From positions 1 through 28,959 of the IMG/VR virus record IMGVR_UViG_3300021170_000058: a stretch of DNA of 28,959 nucleotides. One strand, written 5' to 3'. Below the pieces are notes generated by a model. The model had not been told where the DNA came from. It saw nothing but the letters and a program-made list of their open reading frames with translations, and ran no database searches. The translations under genes and the position numbers were made by a program. The DNA is from a virus. The stretch's first letter is position 1. The number at the start of each line of letters is the position of its first letter. Shown piece by piece: positions 13,030 to 19,893 of the stretch.

Positions 13030-13898
13030 GACCGATGCTAGCCGGACCGTTCGTCCAGAAGCTGATACGCTACCCGGTGCTCGTACAGCCTAAGCTGGAC
13101 GGGATCAGAGCCGTCCATCTCGACGGCTGTCTGTGGTCTCGCAACGAGCGGAAGATCCCGAATCAGTTCATACAGTTTATCTGCTCGCAGTACCGTCTCG
13201 ACTTCTTCGACGGCGAGCTGATGGTTGGTGATCCTACTGCCGAGGACGCGTATCGTCGCACCGACAGCGGCGTCATGTCGCAGCACGGAGAGCCGGACTT
13301 CACCTATATGGTCTTCGACCTGCTGACTGACGGCACTTATGACGAGCGCAGGAGGACATTATCTAATCGCATTAAGACTCTAGACTCCTCGCGCTTCAAG
13401 CTCGTCGAGCAGACCTGGGTCGAGAACGAGGACACGCTGCTGCGAGTTGAGGGCGGATACGTCGAGAAGGGATACGAGGGAGTAATACTCCGCGATCCTG
13501 AGGGAACCTACAAGGCCGGACGCTCGACTAGCCGCGAGGGTAAGCTCATCAAGCTGAAGCGCTTCGAGGATGCGGAGGCCTGCGTCGTCGGATTCGAGGA
13601 GCTCTACAGCAATCAGAACCCCAAAACTGTCGGAGCTCATGGCCTGACAGAAAGAACGAACCACGCGGCGAACATGGTTCCGATGGACACGCTGGGAGCT
13701 CTTAAGGTCAGAGATGTGAAGAGCGGTGCAGAGTTTCGCATAGGCTCCTTCAAGGGCCTAACGTTGGAGGATCGTAGAGCTATCTGGCAGTATCAAGACC
13801 TCTATCTCGGCAAGATCCTCACCTACAAGTACCAGAAGGTGGGAGGCTACGATCTTCCACGCTTCCCGATATTCAAGGGATGGAGGTCCGACCTCTGA
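13026..13898 (+). CDS. ATP-dependent DNA ligase
   Basis: 290 residues, seals nicks by AMP transfer to a lysine. Motif I QPKLDGIRA holds the catalytic Lys23. Motif III is FDGEL (61-65), motif IIIa YMVFDLL (94-100), motif IV EGVILR (151-156) and motif V LIKLKRF (174-180). The C-terminal part (ILTYKYQKVG and PRFPIFKGWR) fits the OB-fold that ends small T7-like ligases. The length matches minimal phage ligases. The ATG at 13026 overlaps the previous stop by four bases; a GTG at 12984 in frame is rejected because it would lie inside that gene. It would join Okazaki fragments with the polymerase on the other strand. Confidence 0.93.
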   Translation: MRPMLAGPFVQKLIRYPVLVQPKLDGIRAVHLDGCLWSRNERKIPNQFIQFICSQYRLDFFDGELMVGDPTAEDAYRRTDSGVMSQHGEPDFTYMVFDLLTDGTYDERRRTLSNRIKTLDSSRFKLVEQTWVENEDTLLRVEGGYVEKGYEGVILRDPEGTYKAGRSTSREGKLIKLKRFEDAEACVVGFEELYSNQNPKTVGAHGLTERTNHAANMVPMDTLGALKVRDVKSGAEFRIGSFKGLTLEDRRAIWQYQDLYLGKILTYKYQKVGGYDLPRFPIFKGWRSDL

Positions 13899-14062
13899 GA
13901 CACCGTCACCGTAAGATAGTCTACGTGAATCCTCTTCCGAGCGACCACGAGAGGAAGCCTCGGAACTACTGGAAGATCGTACGCGTCCTACTGTTGATCT
14001 GGCTCGGATACACGCTCGGCCTACTTGTCCCAGCGATTCACAACGTGCTAAACTTCAGATAA
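13880..14062 (+). CDS. Small membrane protein (60 aa)
   Basis: Basic N-terminus (MEVRPLRHRHRKIVYVNPLP), then one hydrophobic helix near residues 33-52 (VRVLLLIWLGYTLGLLVPAI). This predicts a single-pass inner-membrane protein with the N-terminus inside. AAGGG precedes the ATG. It overlaps the ligase end by 19 bases. Function unknown. Confidence 0.65.
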   Translation: MEVRPLRHRHRKIVYVNPLPSDHERKPRNYWKIVRVLLLIWLGYTLGLLVPAIHNVLNFR

Positions 14063-14075
14063 TGTCGGAGGGCCC

Positions 14076-14402
14076 GTGAGAGCATACCTGATAGATCCGA
14101 TGGAGAAGACCATTCTGGAGATCGGTCACAACGAGACTATGACCGAGCTGTACGGATATCTCCAGTGTACGGAGTTCGAGATTCTGCGCCGGGGACTGTC
14201 GCTTCACAAGGGCGACGGTCTGTACGTCGACGCGAAGTACAGGACTCGTCCGTGCGTGCCGCGACTGGGTATGTTCTCGTTCAAGGGAGTCGCCGGCCTG
14301 ATACTCGGGAAGGCGCTGATATCAGGCCACACCGTCGACGGAGAGATGTGTGATCCGCGCACGCCGCTCAACAAGATTCGTGACCTCACAGCATGGAGGT
14401 GA
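14076..14402 (+). CDS. Conserved phage protein, AYLIDP type
   Basis: 108 residues from GTG 14076 with TCGGAGGGCCC before it. It begins RAYLIDPMEKTILEIGHNET, a start shared by many small uncharacterised phage proteins (x-A-Y-L-I-D-P-x-x-x-T). The middle has RGLSLHKGDGLYVDAKYRTR and the end PLNKIRDLTAW. A compact alpha/beta fold is likely. The next gene's start region overlaps its end. Confidence 0.7.
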   Translation: MRAYLIDPMEKTILEIGHNETMTELYGYLQCTEFEILRRGLSLHKGDGLYVDAKYRTRPCVPRLGMFSFKGVAGLILGKALISGHTVDGEMCDPRTPLNKIRDLTAWR

Positions 14403-14404
14403 CT

Positions 14405-15127
14405 ATGCACGTGATAGATAAGATCAGAAAGCTCTTGGCGATGGCCGAGGGCAACGAGAACGAGGCTGAGGCAGCCTTGTTCGCCGAGAAGGCGGCGGCG
14501 ATGCTCGCAGCTCACAATCTCTCGATGGCTGACGTCGCCGAGGAGGAGAAGGGAGACATCAGCGAGTCCGAGTGGCACACGATGTATCTCGATCCGTGGC
14601 GTCGGCGCATCATACGCTCGGCCGCCATGCTGTACTTCTGCGACATCTTCCTTCGCAAGTGGTACGACAAGGAGGGTCACAGGATGCGCGACGGCGTCGT
14701 GATCGTCGGACGTCCGCACAACGTCTTCATCGCCAAAGAGATGGCGGACTATCTCATCAACACGTCGATGAGGTTGGCGATCTCGTACTCCAAGGAGACC
14801 GAGTCTCAGGTCCGCACGCAGCGCGGAATGCGGCTCGCGTTCGAGCGCGGATGCGGGGAGCGGCTCGCGGTACGGCTGAACGAGATGAGGCTGGCGAAGT
14901 CTCATGGCGAGATCATCTATCGCAACGGTAATCCTGGGAACCTCCCCGCTCTCTACACTACCGAGTCTCTGCTGACGAAGCAGTACCTAGAGGCGCTGAG
15001 GCTAGGAGTTGCCAGAGTGCGCGGCTCCGACCTGTCCACTCTCCACTCGCGCGCCGGAATGCGCGCCGCGAACCAGATAAGCTTGTCTCCGCAGTTGGGC
15101 GGAGGCAAGCGTCATCTCTTAACCTAG
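14405..15127 (+). CDS. DUF2786 domain protein
   Basis: 240 residues. Residues 1-40 (KIRKLLAMAEGNENEAEAAL, then FAEKAAAMLAAHNLSM) are the DUF2786 signature, a small helical domain common in phage and plasmid proteins. Residues 55-150 form an alpha/beta region with RRRIIRSAAMLYFCDIFLRK and VVIVGRPHNVFIAKEMADYL, and a basic C-terminal half follows. ATG at 14405 is preferred over 14393, because GGAGG lies six bases before it. Biochemical function is unknown; a nucleic-acid role is often proposed. It is followed by a GHKL-like protein nine bases on. Confidence 0.8.
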   Translation: MHVIDKIRKLLAMAEGNENEAEAALFAEKAAAMLAAHNLSMADVAEEEKGDISESEWHTMYLDPWRRRIIRSAAMLYFCDIFLRKWYDKEGHRMRDGVVIVGRPHNVFIAKEMADYLINTSMRLAISYSKETESQVRTQRGMRLAFERGCGERLAVRLNEMRLAKSHGEIIYRNGNPGNLPALYTTESLLTKQYLEALRLGVARVRGSDLSTLHSRAGMRAANQISLSPQLGGGKRHLLT

Positions 15128-15136
15128 GAGGACTGC

Positions 15137-16174
15137 ATGACCATCGTGTTCGAGACGCCGGGTCTCATAGACCCGAGAGCATTCACCATAGGAGGACTGA
15201 CTGCGAAGCCAGCCTCGCACAATCCCATCGGTCGGTTTGGAACAGGTCTGAAGTACGCGATCGCCGTGCTCGTACGCATGGGCGCCGATCCTGTCGTCTG
15301 GATCGGCAAGGACAGGTACCAGTTCACGAAGAAGTCGATAGACTTCCGAGGGAAGAGTGTGGACATAATCCAGATGGTTTTGCAGAAGTGGAGCTGGCGA
15401 AAGCCTCGTACCTACGAGATGCCGTTCACGACAGAGTACGGCCGCGACTGGCAGCCGTGGATGGTCTTCCGCGAGCTCGAGGCCAACACTCGCGACGAGA
15501 ACGGGCGCACGATCCATCTGCAGACTACGGCCTCGTACATCGACGGTGAGACAGGCAAGACGCTTATCCTCGTGGCGCACAGCGACTTCGAGGCAGCGTA
15601 CGAGCAGCGCGACACAGTCTTCCTGCCGCCAGACCTCGTGGCTCTTCAGGAGGACTCTCAGCTACAGCAGTTTCCGGGCGAGAGCAAGTATCTCTACTGG
15701 CGAGGAATGAGAGTGCTGGAGCTCGGCAAGCCGTCGCGCTACACCTGGAACATACTTCGCGACATGGATCTTACCGAGGATCGCACGCTGCGTCACGAGT
15801 TTCTGGCTCGCACGTATCTCGCGGAGTGGGTGGCGAGACTCAAAGACGAGGACACCATTCGCGAGTTTCTCACCGTGAGTGAGAAGTGGTGGGAGTCAGC
15901 CATGGACTTCACGTGGGCCAGCAGCATCTCCTCGCAGTTCCGGATGGTCGCTCGAGCGCGCCCGGAAGGAATGCTCCGCAGCGCGGCGAGCTGGGCCGAC
16001 ACTCACGAGCCTCAGGCCCTGCCGGAGAACGAGCTCAAGACGCCGTGGAAGATCAAACAGGAGTACGTCGTCGACTGCGACGACAGACGAGTGTTTCAGC
16101 GTCCAGATAGCATCCCAGACGCAGAGTGGTATAACCTCGCCTGTAAGACAGTCGAGATTATCAACAAGTCATGA
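15137..16174 (+). CDS. GHKL/Hsp90-like ATPase candidate
   Basis: A 345-residue protein. Residues 31-40 (IGRFGTGLKY) match the ATP-lid glycine motif of the GHKL fold (Hsp90 has IGQFGVGF), followed by a helix AIAVLVRMGADPVVWI. The ExxxN and DxGxG boxes are not obvious, so a divergent or ATP-binding-only member is possible. The rest is rich in Trp and charge (SEKWWESAMDFTWASSISSQ), unlike MutL or gyrase C-termini. TAGGAGGACTGC is a strong ribosome binding site. The next small membrane gene overlaps it by four bases. Phage-borne GHKL-type proteins exist, but I know of no characterised match. Confidence 0.55.
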   Translation: MTIVFETPGLIDPRAFTIGGLTAKPASHNPIGRFGTGLKYAIAVLVRMGADPVVWIGKDRYQFTKKSIDFRGKSVDIIQMVLQKWSWRKPRTYEMPFTTEYGRDWQPWMVFRELEANTRDENGRTIHLQTTASYIDGETGKTLILVAHSDFEAAYEQRDTVFLPPDLVALQEDSQLQQFPGESKYLYWRGMRVLELGKPSRYTWNILRDMDLTEDRTLRHEFLARTYLAEWVARLKDEDTIREFLTVSEKWWESAMDFTWASSISSQFRMVARARPEGMLRSAASWADTHEPQALPENELKTPWKIKQEYVVDCDDRRVFQRPDSIPDAEWYNLACKTVEIINKS

Positions 16175-16299
16175 GATACGTCCTCCTTATCCCGATTACG
16201 ATAGGATGGCTGATAGGATTCATAGCCGCCCCGATAATCTACGGTATCGTGGCTGGCTACGAGTTCGTCGCCGGCAAGATCGACGACATAGGTGAGTGA
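16171..16299 (+). CDS. Tiny membrane protein (42 aa)
   Basis: MRYVLLIPITIGWLIGFIAA, then PIIYGIVAGYEFVAGK and an acidic tail. Residues 3-30 form one long hydrophobic helix. ATG at 16171 overlaps the previous stop by four bases. It might be a membrane partner of the GHKL-like protein, but only adjacency supports this. Confidence 0.6.
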   Translation: MRYVLLIPITIGWLIGFIAAPIIYGIVAGYEFVAGKIDDIGE

Positions 16300-16505
16300 T
16301 GATCCTCAAGATCTTCAGACCCACGGTACCTCAGGACGCGCTGTATCAGATCAGTGATCAGAGCGGCACAGTCTTCATCCAAGCTCGGACAGTGCCGGGG
16401 AGGGTCGCCGTGACCTGTCAGTTCAGGCCGTCGTACTGGACGGCCATAGTCGTTCGCGTCCACGAGATCGAGTTCCGCCGCCAAGTAGAGGATCAGACAT
16501 GGTAG
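16299..16505 (+). CDS. Small hypothetical protein (68 aa)
   Basis: ATG at 16299 overlaps the previous stop by one base, with AGGTGAG before it. The sequence (MILKIFRPTVPQDALYQISD, then PSYWTAIVVRVHEIEFRRQ) is beta rich and unrecognised. Its stop overlaps the next start by seven bases. Confidence 0.6.
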   Translation: MILKIFRPTVPQDALYQISDQSGTVFIQARTVPGRVAVTCQFRPSYWTAIVVRVHEIEFRRQVEDQTW

Positions 16506-16738
16506 TCACCGACGAACAAGTTGAGAAGATTCGATCTATCTTTGATCAAGAGTATAGAGTGTGGAGGATCGCGCAGAAGAATGATGATCATTGGATTGTT
16601 GATGATAGTGGCAGAGATAGTTTATTTGCCGAGAAGCCGAGGTCGTACTTCAACATGCACCAATTCCCGACAGAACTCGCTGCTAAGAACTTCGTTATCG
16701 ACACGGCGCTGAAACTCGCCCTGGAGACAGCCCTGTGA
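16499..16738 (+). CDS. Small hypothetical protein (79 aa)
   Basis: ATG at 16499 with TAGAGGATCAGAC upstream. The product has DEQVEKIRSIFDQEYRVWRI and a C-terminal helix LAAKNFVIDTALKLALETAL. Base composition here is AT-richer than the surrounding genes. No family is recognised. Confidence 0.6.
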   Translation: MVVTDEQVEKIRSIFDQEYRVWRIAQKNDDHWIVDDSGRDSLFAEKPRSYFNMHQFPTELAAKNFVIDTALKLALETAL

Positions 16739-16974
16739 AGCTCTACTACATGGTCGCGATCTGGAAGGACGAGAACGGAGATATGAAGGCCACGAGGATG
16801 GCTGAGGGCGAGGCTCACGATCTGCGCGTAGAGCTCGAACTGCTGCCACTAGGCACGTTTCGCGTCGGCGTGATGGACAAGAAAGTCTTCGACGAGATCC
16901 TCAGGACGTCGGAGGCGCTGCCCCTTGCAGAAGTCCAGGAACGCAGTTGTACAGAGTCAGGGTCTGACCCCTAG
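16735..16974 (+). CDS. Hypothetical protein with atypical C-terminus
   Basis: GTG at 16735 overlaps the previous stop (GTGA), with CTGGAGACAG before it. Residues 1-60 (MKLYYMVAIWKDENGDMKAT, then LLPLGTFRVGVMDKKVFDEI) look like a normal alpha/beta protein. The last 24 residues overlap a convergent gene's coding sequence and read as chance sequence (ERSCTESGSDP). The original end may have been lost when the convergent gene arrived. Confidence 0.6.
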   Translation: MKLYYMVAIWKDENGDMKATRMAEGEAHDLRVELELLPLGTFRVGVMDKKVFDEILRTSEALPLAEVQERSCTESGSDP

Positions 16975-17383
16975 CGTCTGACTGATTCTGGTACACCTGA
17001 CCTCCGTCCGTCGTCGCCGGAAGTGAGACCCACACTCCGACAGGTTGGCTCGTGTAGACCTGAGCCGGGATGGCTCCAGTACAGACGATGTTTCTGCTGA
17101 GACTATCAGTCACGTAGACTGGACCGGCAGCCGTGCTGATGTCTGCTGGAGTAGGCGTCGCCTGCGAGTGGATCTGCGTCCCCAAGAATCCTACGAATCT
17201 CTGCATCGCCGCCAGCAGAATGGTGCTGGTCTGCTGGAGCTGAGGCCAGGTCGGATCCTTATTCAGAGTCAGCGCCACTGGATTCTGCAAGCTCGCGATC
17301 ATCAGTGCGAGCACCTTGGTATCGGTCTGTAGCTGAGCGAGAACGTCCTGCGCTGTGATCTGTGGTGTGCCTGTCTGTGACAT
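16901..17383 (-). CDS. Virion-like hypothetical protein, convergent
   Basis: A 160-residue protein starting MSQTGTPQITAQDVLAQLQT. It has a helical N-terminal part (residues 10-75), then a Thr/Ser/Gln/Gly-rich beta region (VYVTDSLSRNIVCTGAIPAQ, then PVGVWVSLPATTDGGQVYQN). Composition resembles that of phage structural proteins, such as the truncated one at the left edge. GGAGACCTAA precedes the ATG. It stands alone on the minus strand, opposite the rightward operon, and overlaps its last gene by 74 bases. A head or tail decoration role is a guess from composition. Confidence 0.65.
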   Translation of the reverse strand: MSQTGTPQITAQDVLAQLQTDTKVLALMIASLQNPVALTLNKDPTWPQLQQTSTILLAAMQRFVGFLGTQIHSQATPTPADISTAAGPVYVTDSLSRNIVCTGAIPAQVYTSQPVGVWVSLPATTDGGQVYQNQSDARGQTLTLYNCVPGLLQGAAPPTS

Positions 17384-17502
17384 TTAGGTCTCCTTTTCCG
17401 AACAAAAGCCCAGTTAAAACAAGGGGTTACGAGGTTCCGCCGCGTAGCGGGGTCGTACAGGCTCGCATTTTGCCCGCTCAGAATGCTACCGGCCCACATG
17501 GG

Positions 17503-17549
17503 TTTGAGGCTGTACGCCTTCTGGAAAAGCCTCAAATTATCGTAATTTG
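17503..17549. other. Two overlapping, mutually exclusive hairpins
   Basis: TTTGAGGCT (17503-17511) pairs with AGCCTCAAA (17528-17536). The last four bases of that arm also belong to a second hairpin, CAAATTA-TCG-TAATTTG (17533-17549). The two cannot form fully at once. They lie in the gap between two divergent genes and next to the promoter at 17547. An attenuator or operator is possible. Confidence 0.4.
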
Positions 17550-17574
17550 CTTCCAAGTAGCTGTATGCTATACT
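17547..17574 (+). promoter_or_regulatory. Promoter of the HNH-like gene
   Basis: TTGCTT (17547-17552), 16-nt spacer, TATACT (17569-17574), ten bases before ATG at 17584. The -10 box matches the others in the window, but the spacing is shorter. The transcribed leader would be only a few bases and has just GGAAG as a ribosome binding site. Confidence 0.45.
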
Positions 17575-17583
17575 GGAAGTCAA

Positions 17584-17970
17584 ATGACAGAACTCTGTGC
17601 ATATTGCGGATCTTTTGGCAGCACCCATGATCACTTGCCTCCACTATGCTCATATCCAGGCGGTAGACATAAACATCGAAACGGAAGAAAGTTTCTGAAT
17701 CTTCCTTGGGTGTGGTCTTGTCGAGAATGTAGCATGCTTCTAAGTGATCTCTATCTTCTAACTGTGTCTGAAAGGGCTGCCTTCATAGCTCGTAAACTCA
17801 GGACTCGATACGCGAAGCTGTTGGCGACACCTGACTGGTCCGAGGTGGAACTCGAGCAGCTAGAGTCTGACATGAGGAAGGCGGTCCTTTCTTCTATCCA
17901 GGCTAAGGCCGAGGTTCAACGTCGCGTAGCGACTGCGGAGATAATTGCCTTCCCGCCTGACACAGATTAG
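17584..17970 (+). CDS. HNH-like treble-clef zinc protein
   Basis: 128 residues from ATG 17584. C5-x2-C8, then HDHLPP (15-20), and C46-x2-C49 followed by a helix LLSDLYLLTVSERAAFIARK form the C-x2-C...DH-x-P...C-x2-C...L pattern of HNH-type treble-clef proteins. The segment RTRYAKLL that follows is common in this family. Nuclease activity is possible, though the second catalytic His/Asn is not clear. It lies opposite to its neighbours, has its own promoter and is AT-richer, so it resembles an independently acquired moron gene. Its last 68 bases overlap a convergent gene. Confidence 0.65.
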   Translation: MTELCAYCGSFGSTHDHLPPLCSYPGGRHKHRNGRKFLNLPWVWSCRECSMLLSDLYLLTVSERAAFIARKLRTRYAKLLATPDWSEVELEQLESDMRKAVLSSIQAKAEVQRRVATAEIIAFPPDTD

Positions 17971-18163
17971 ATCTACGCGCCAGCACTAGGACCGTTCCAG
18001 CTATCGGCGAAGCGATAAAGAGGGTCCACTCGATCCAGCCACGAGGCTTAAGAGCTCGCGCCCATGCGATCATGATCGCTACCTCGATCAAGATGGCAGC
18101 TATCAGTATCTGCGCTCTGACCATACGATCCATCCCATCACGACGATAATTACGAACGTCCAC
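17903..18163 (-). CDS. Membrane protein with two helices
   Basis: 86 residues from GTG 18163, which follows directly on the stop of the upstream gene. Residues 17-35 (AQILIAAILIEVAIMIAW) and 46-62 (WTLFIASPIAGTVLVLA) are hydrophobic. ATG at 18133 is an alternative start just before the first helix. The last part overlaps the HNH-like gene on the other strand by 68 bases. It follows the deoxyribosyltransferase-like gene, at the end of the leftward operon. Confidence 0.55.
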   Translation of the reverse strand: MDVRNYRRDGMDRMVRAQILIAAILIEVAIMIAWARALKPRGWIEWTLFIASPIAGTVLVLARRSNLCQAGRQLSPQSLRDVEPRP

Positions 18164-18164
18164 A

Positions 18165-18599
18165 TCAGGACTGATACTCTGCCAAACGAGTGATCTCTGT
18201 TAGAGCGACTTCAAGAGTAGCCGCTCTACGGATCCTCGGAGCGAACCTCCACTCCTTGTAGCCCTCGTTCTCTCCGACTAGCCAGATTCTCTTTCCGTGC
18301 GCGTAGGCGATCCCCAGCTCGAAGATGGATCCGCACAGTACGTCGGCGGGATGAGCGAAGCACAAGACAGTTTCAGATCTGATGATGTCGTCGGTGTTGT
18401 TGACGATCCACTCTCGAGCCGGACGGTTGTGCTCCGTCGGCAGATTACGCACGACCGGCCAGTGCGCGGTGAAGTGAATCTTCTGCCAGTGGTCCCGCAG
18501 ATCGAGAATCATGTCAGAGTGTATTCGCTTCGCGGTCACGTAGCACGTAACGAATCGCGACGGTGGCGACTTCAGCTCCTGGGTCTCGTCTAAAGGCAT
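18165..18599 (-). CDS. Nucleoside 2-deoxyribosyltransferase-like protein
   Basis: 144 residues from ATG 18599 after AAGGAGAGAATTG. Family features are a strand and helix (FVTCYVTAKRIHSDMILDLR), REWIVNNTDDIIRSETVLCF, where an acidic pair follows the first strand, and CGSIFELGIAYAHGKRIWLV with a catalytic-type Glu at 94 in the G-x-x-x-E-x-G-x-A pattern of the family. Such enzymes move or hydrolyse the bond between deoxyribose and base (NDT, DNPH1 types). It probably acts on nucleotide salvage or removes an unwanted nucleotide during DNA modification. The start overlaps the previous stop by one base. Confidence 0.75.
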   Translation of the reverse strand: MPLDETQELKSPPSRFVTCYVTAKRIHSDMILDLRDHWQKIHFTAHWPVVRNLPTEHNRPAREWIVNNTDDIIRSETVLCFAHPADVLCGSIFELGIAYAHGKRIWLVGENEGYKEWRFAPRIRRAATLEVALTEITRLAEYQS

Positions 18600-18880
18600 C
18601 AATTCTCTCCTTGTGCGATAGTCGGCTTAAGCAACTCCATCAGGAACACGTTCACCCGTTGCTCATAGCCGTAATTCCCCGATGCCGTCACATCCATGCT
18701 GGTCATCATCTTCCATCGCGCAGTACGCAAGGCACCCAACTCCCTGACAAGCGCCTCGCGCTCTTGGCTGAGTTGCTTCGCTTCCGCAGAAATTTGACTG
18801 AGACGATCTTCTATAGTCGCCTCACGAATGAGCGACTGTCTGACTTCACCAATCTTTGTCGGCTCAGGTTGTCCGCTCAT
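18599..18880 (-). CDS. Coiled-coil hypothetical protein (93 aa)
   Basis: ATG at 18880, with AATAGGAGCATTTGC before it. The central region (IEDRLSQISAEAKQLSQERE, then LVRELGALRTAR) has heptad-like Leu/Ile/Ala spacing of a coiled coil. It is the last member of a train of small genes with the same AGGAG spacing. Function unknown. Confidence 0.6.
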   Translation of the reverse strand: MSGQPEPTKIGEVRQSLIREATIEDRLSQISAEAKQLSQEREALVRELGALRTARWKMMTSMDVTASGNYGYEQRVNVFLMELLKPTIAQGEN

Positions 18881-18890
18881 GCAAATGCTC

Positions 18891-19058
18891 CTATTTTCTT
18901 GACGTTTGAACGTGGAAGCATCTGGCCATCATCGCGCTCCAGCACTTCCGGCATAGATGCAGCTTGCGGCACACTCCCATCTCATTAGGAGGTGCGAACA
19001 TGAGTGCGCCGGGCTCCGTGAGTTCGTCGTCACACATGTCGCATTCGACTTTCAGCAC
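18891..19058 (-). CDS. Small Cys-rich zinc protein (55 aa)
   Basis: GTG at 19058, with AAGGGAG five bases upstream (GTG 19064 would overlap that site). Features are VECDMCDDEL, then PGALMFAPPNEMG, then LHLCRKCWSAMMARCF. The C-x2-C ... C-x2-C pairs predict a zinc ribbon. The short spacers and the F-x-P-P segment resemble small phage zinc-binding proteins. It ends two bases inside AATAGGAG, the ribosome binding site of the next gene. Confidence 0.6.
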   Translation of the reverse strand: MLKVECDMCDDELTEPGALMFAPPNEMGVCRKLHLCRKCWSAMMARCFHVQTSRK

Positions 19059-19068
19059 CGGCACTCCC

Positions 19069-19230
19069 TTATTGCCAAAAAGAAATTTCGAATGTTCCCA
19101 GCGGCCATGCCGCCAGAGTCAGAGAAAGTGGCCGCCGCTGGACCCCGGTGTGGAAGATGCGGAAATGGAAACTGACTAAAAGGCGGTCAGTCCTAAACCC
19201 GACTATCGACCTGTTGCACCATGTCTGCAC
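19069..19230 (-). CDS. Small hypothetical protein (53 aa)
   Basis: GTG at 19230 with TGAGGAGCCGCGCC just upstream, directly after the stop of the 19242 gene. The product ends PLGTFEISFWQ and contains RSIVGFRTDRLLVSFHFRIF. Its stop, TAA, is followed at once by the AAGGGAG of the next gene, as in its neighbours. The regular layout and strong ribosome binding site support it. No family is recognised. Confidence 0.5.
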   Translation of the reverse strand: MQTWCNRSIVGFRTDRLLVSFHFRIFHTGVQRRPLSLTLAAWPLGTFEISFWQ

Positions 19231-19241
19231 GGCGCGGCTCC

Positions 19242-19481
19242 TCAATGTGACTGTTCGGGTTGCAGATCATCAGGAAAATCTATCGGCGCGTCGTCACCTT
19301 CGAGAACCTGAATTGAAGCACCAAGGCGGCAATGGCGGTATCCCTCTTCCTGCGCTATACCCCGCTCGCGCTTCGCTTCGCGTTCGTGTTGAGCGGCAGA
19401 TGCCTCAAGCCGGTCAATGTACGCCTTGGTATCGGCGCGAGCCTGTCTGAGAATGTCCCCTGGTGTTTTTAGATCGCGCAC
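19242..19481 (-). CDS. Coiled-coil hypothetical protein (79 aa)
   Basis: GTG at 19481 after TTTAGGAGACCTGG. The sequence is a long helix of charged residues (ADTKAYIDRLEASAAQHERE, then KRERGIAQEEGYRHCRLGAS) and an acidic tail (DDAPIDFPDD). Helix and tail fit a small coiled-coil adaptor. It is one of a series of tiny genes read leftward. Confidence 0.6.
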   Translation of the reverse strand: MRDLKTPGDILRQARADTKAYIDRLEASAAQHEREAKRERGIAQEEGYRHCRLGASIQVLEGDDAPIDFPDDLQPEQSH

Positions 19482-19490
19482 CCAGGTCTC

Positions 19491-19883
19491 CTAAATTGTT
19501 TCCGACACGCGCCGGACGATATGGCGCAATACTACTTCTGCGCCAGTCCCGACCTTCGCGTGTGGCAATTCTTCCTCCGCCATGTCGCCGCAGAATTTGA
19601 GCGCCGTTCGTGACCGCTCGATCTCCCCAAGCATTTGGCGAATGTCGCTGCCGACAAATCGCTGGTGCCAGTCATCGCGCTTAGACCACTCCTGCCACTG
19701 CGCGAAAGTTTCAGATGATATTGTCATTGTTGCTCCTATTTCTTTCTCAGACTTCATCTTGCGGAGGATTTCCGCCGCGTAGAACATACCCTGCCGCCAG
19801 CTTTCGTTCGAGCCCTCGCGCACTCGGACGCCCTCGGCGGTGATCGCGTCGATACATTCTTGGATGATCTGCTCGCGCGTCAC
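19491..19883 (-). CDS. Hypothetical protein with an internal start, possible fusion
   Basis: 130 residues from GTG 19883, with AATAGGAGCATCGAC before it. Inside the frame lies another ATAGGAGCAACA and ATG at 19727, which would give a second protein of 78 residues (MTISSETFAQWQEWSKRDDW onward). In the neighbouring genes the same ATAGGAG includes the upstream stop; here it is in another frame and the two parts read as one. First part: TREQIIQECIDAITAEGVRV, then GMFYAAEILRKMKSE. Either a small indel fused two genes or two products are made. Function unknown. Confidence 0.55.
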   Translation of the reverse strand: MTREQIIQECIDAITAEGVRVREGSNESWRQGMFYAAEILRKMKSEKEIGATMTISSETFAQWQEWSKRDDWHQRFVGSDIRQMLGEIERSRTALKFCGDMAEEELPHAKVGTGAEVVLRHIVRRVSETI

Positions 19884-19893
19884 GTCGATGCTC

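Noticed and set aside
17398-17500. Possible tRNA in the gap between 17383 and 17584
   Set aside because: CCGC/GCGG and other short hairpins are present, but no T-loop GGTTCRA motif and no cloverleaf pairing could be drawn.
17302-17634. Minus-strand frame of 110 codons
   Set aside because: It overlaps the 16901-17383 gene and the promoter and hairpins of the HNH-like gene, and it has no ribosome binding site. Part of it looks protein-like but its tail is Arg/Ser-rich shadow.
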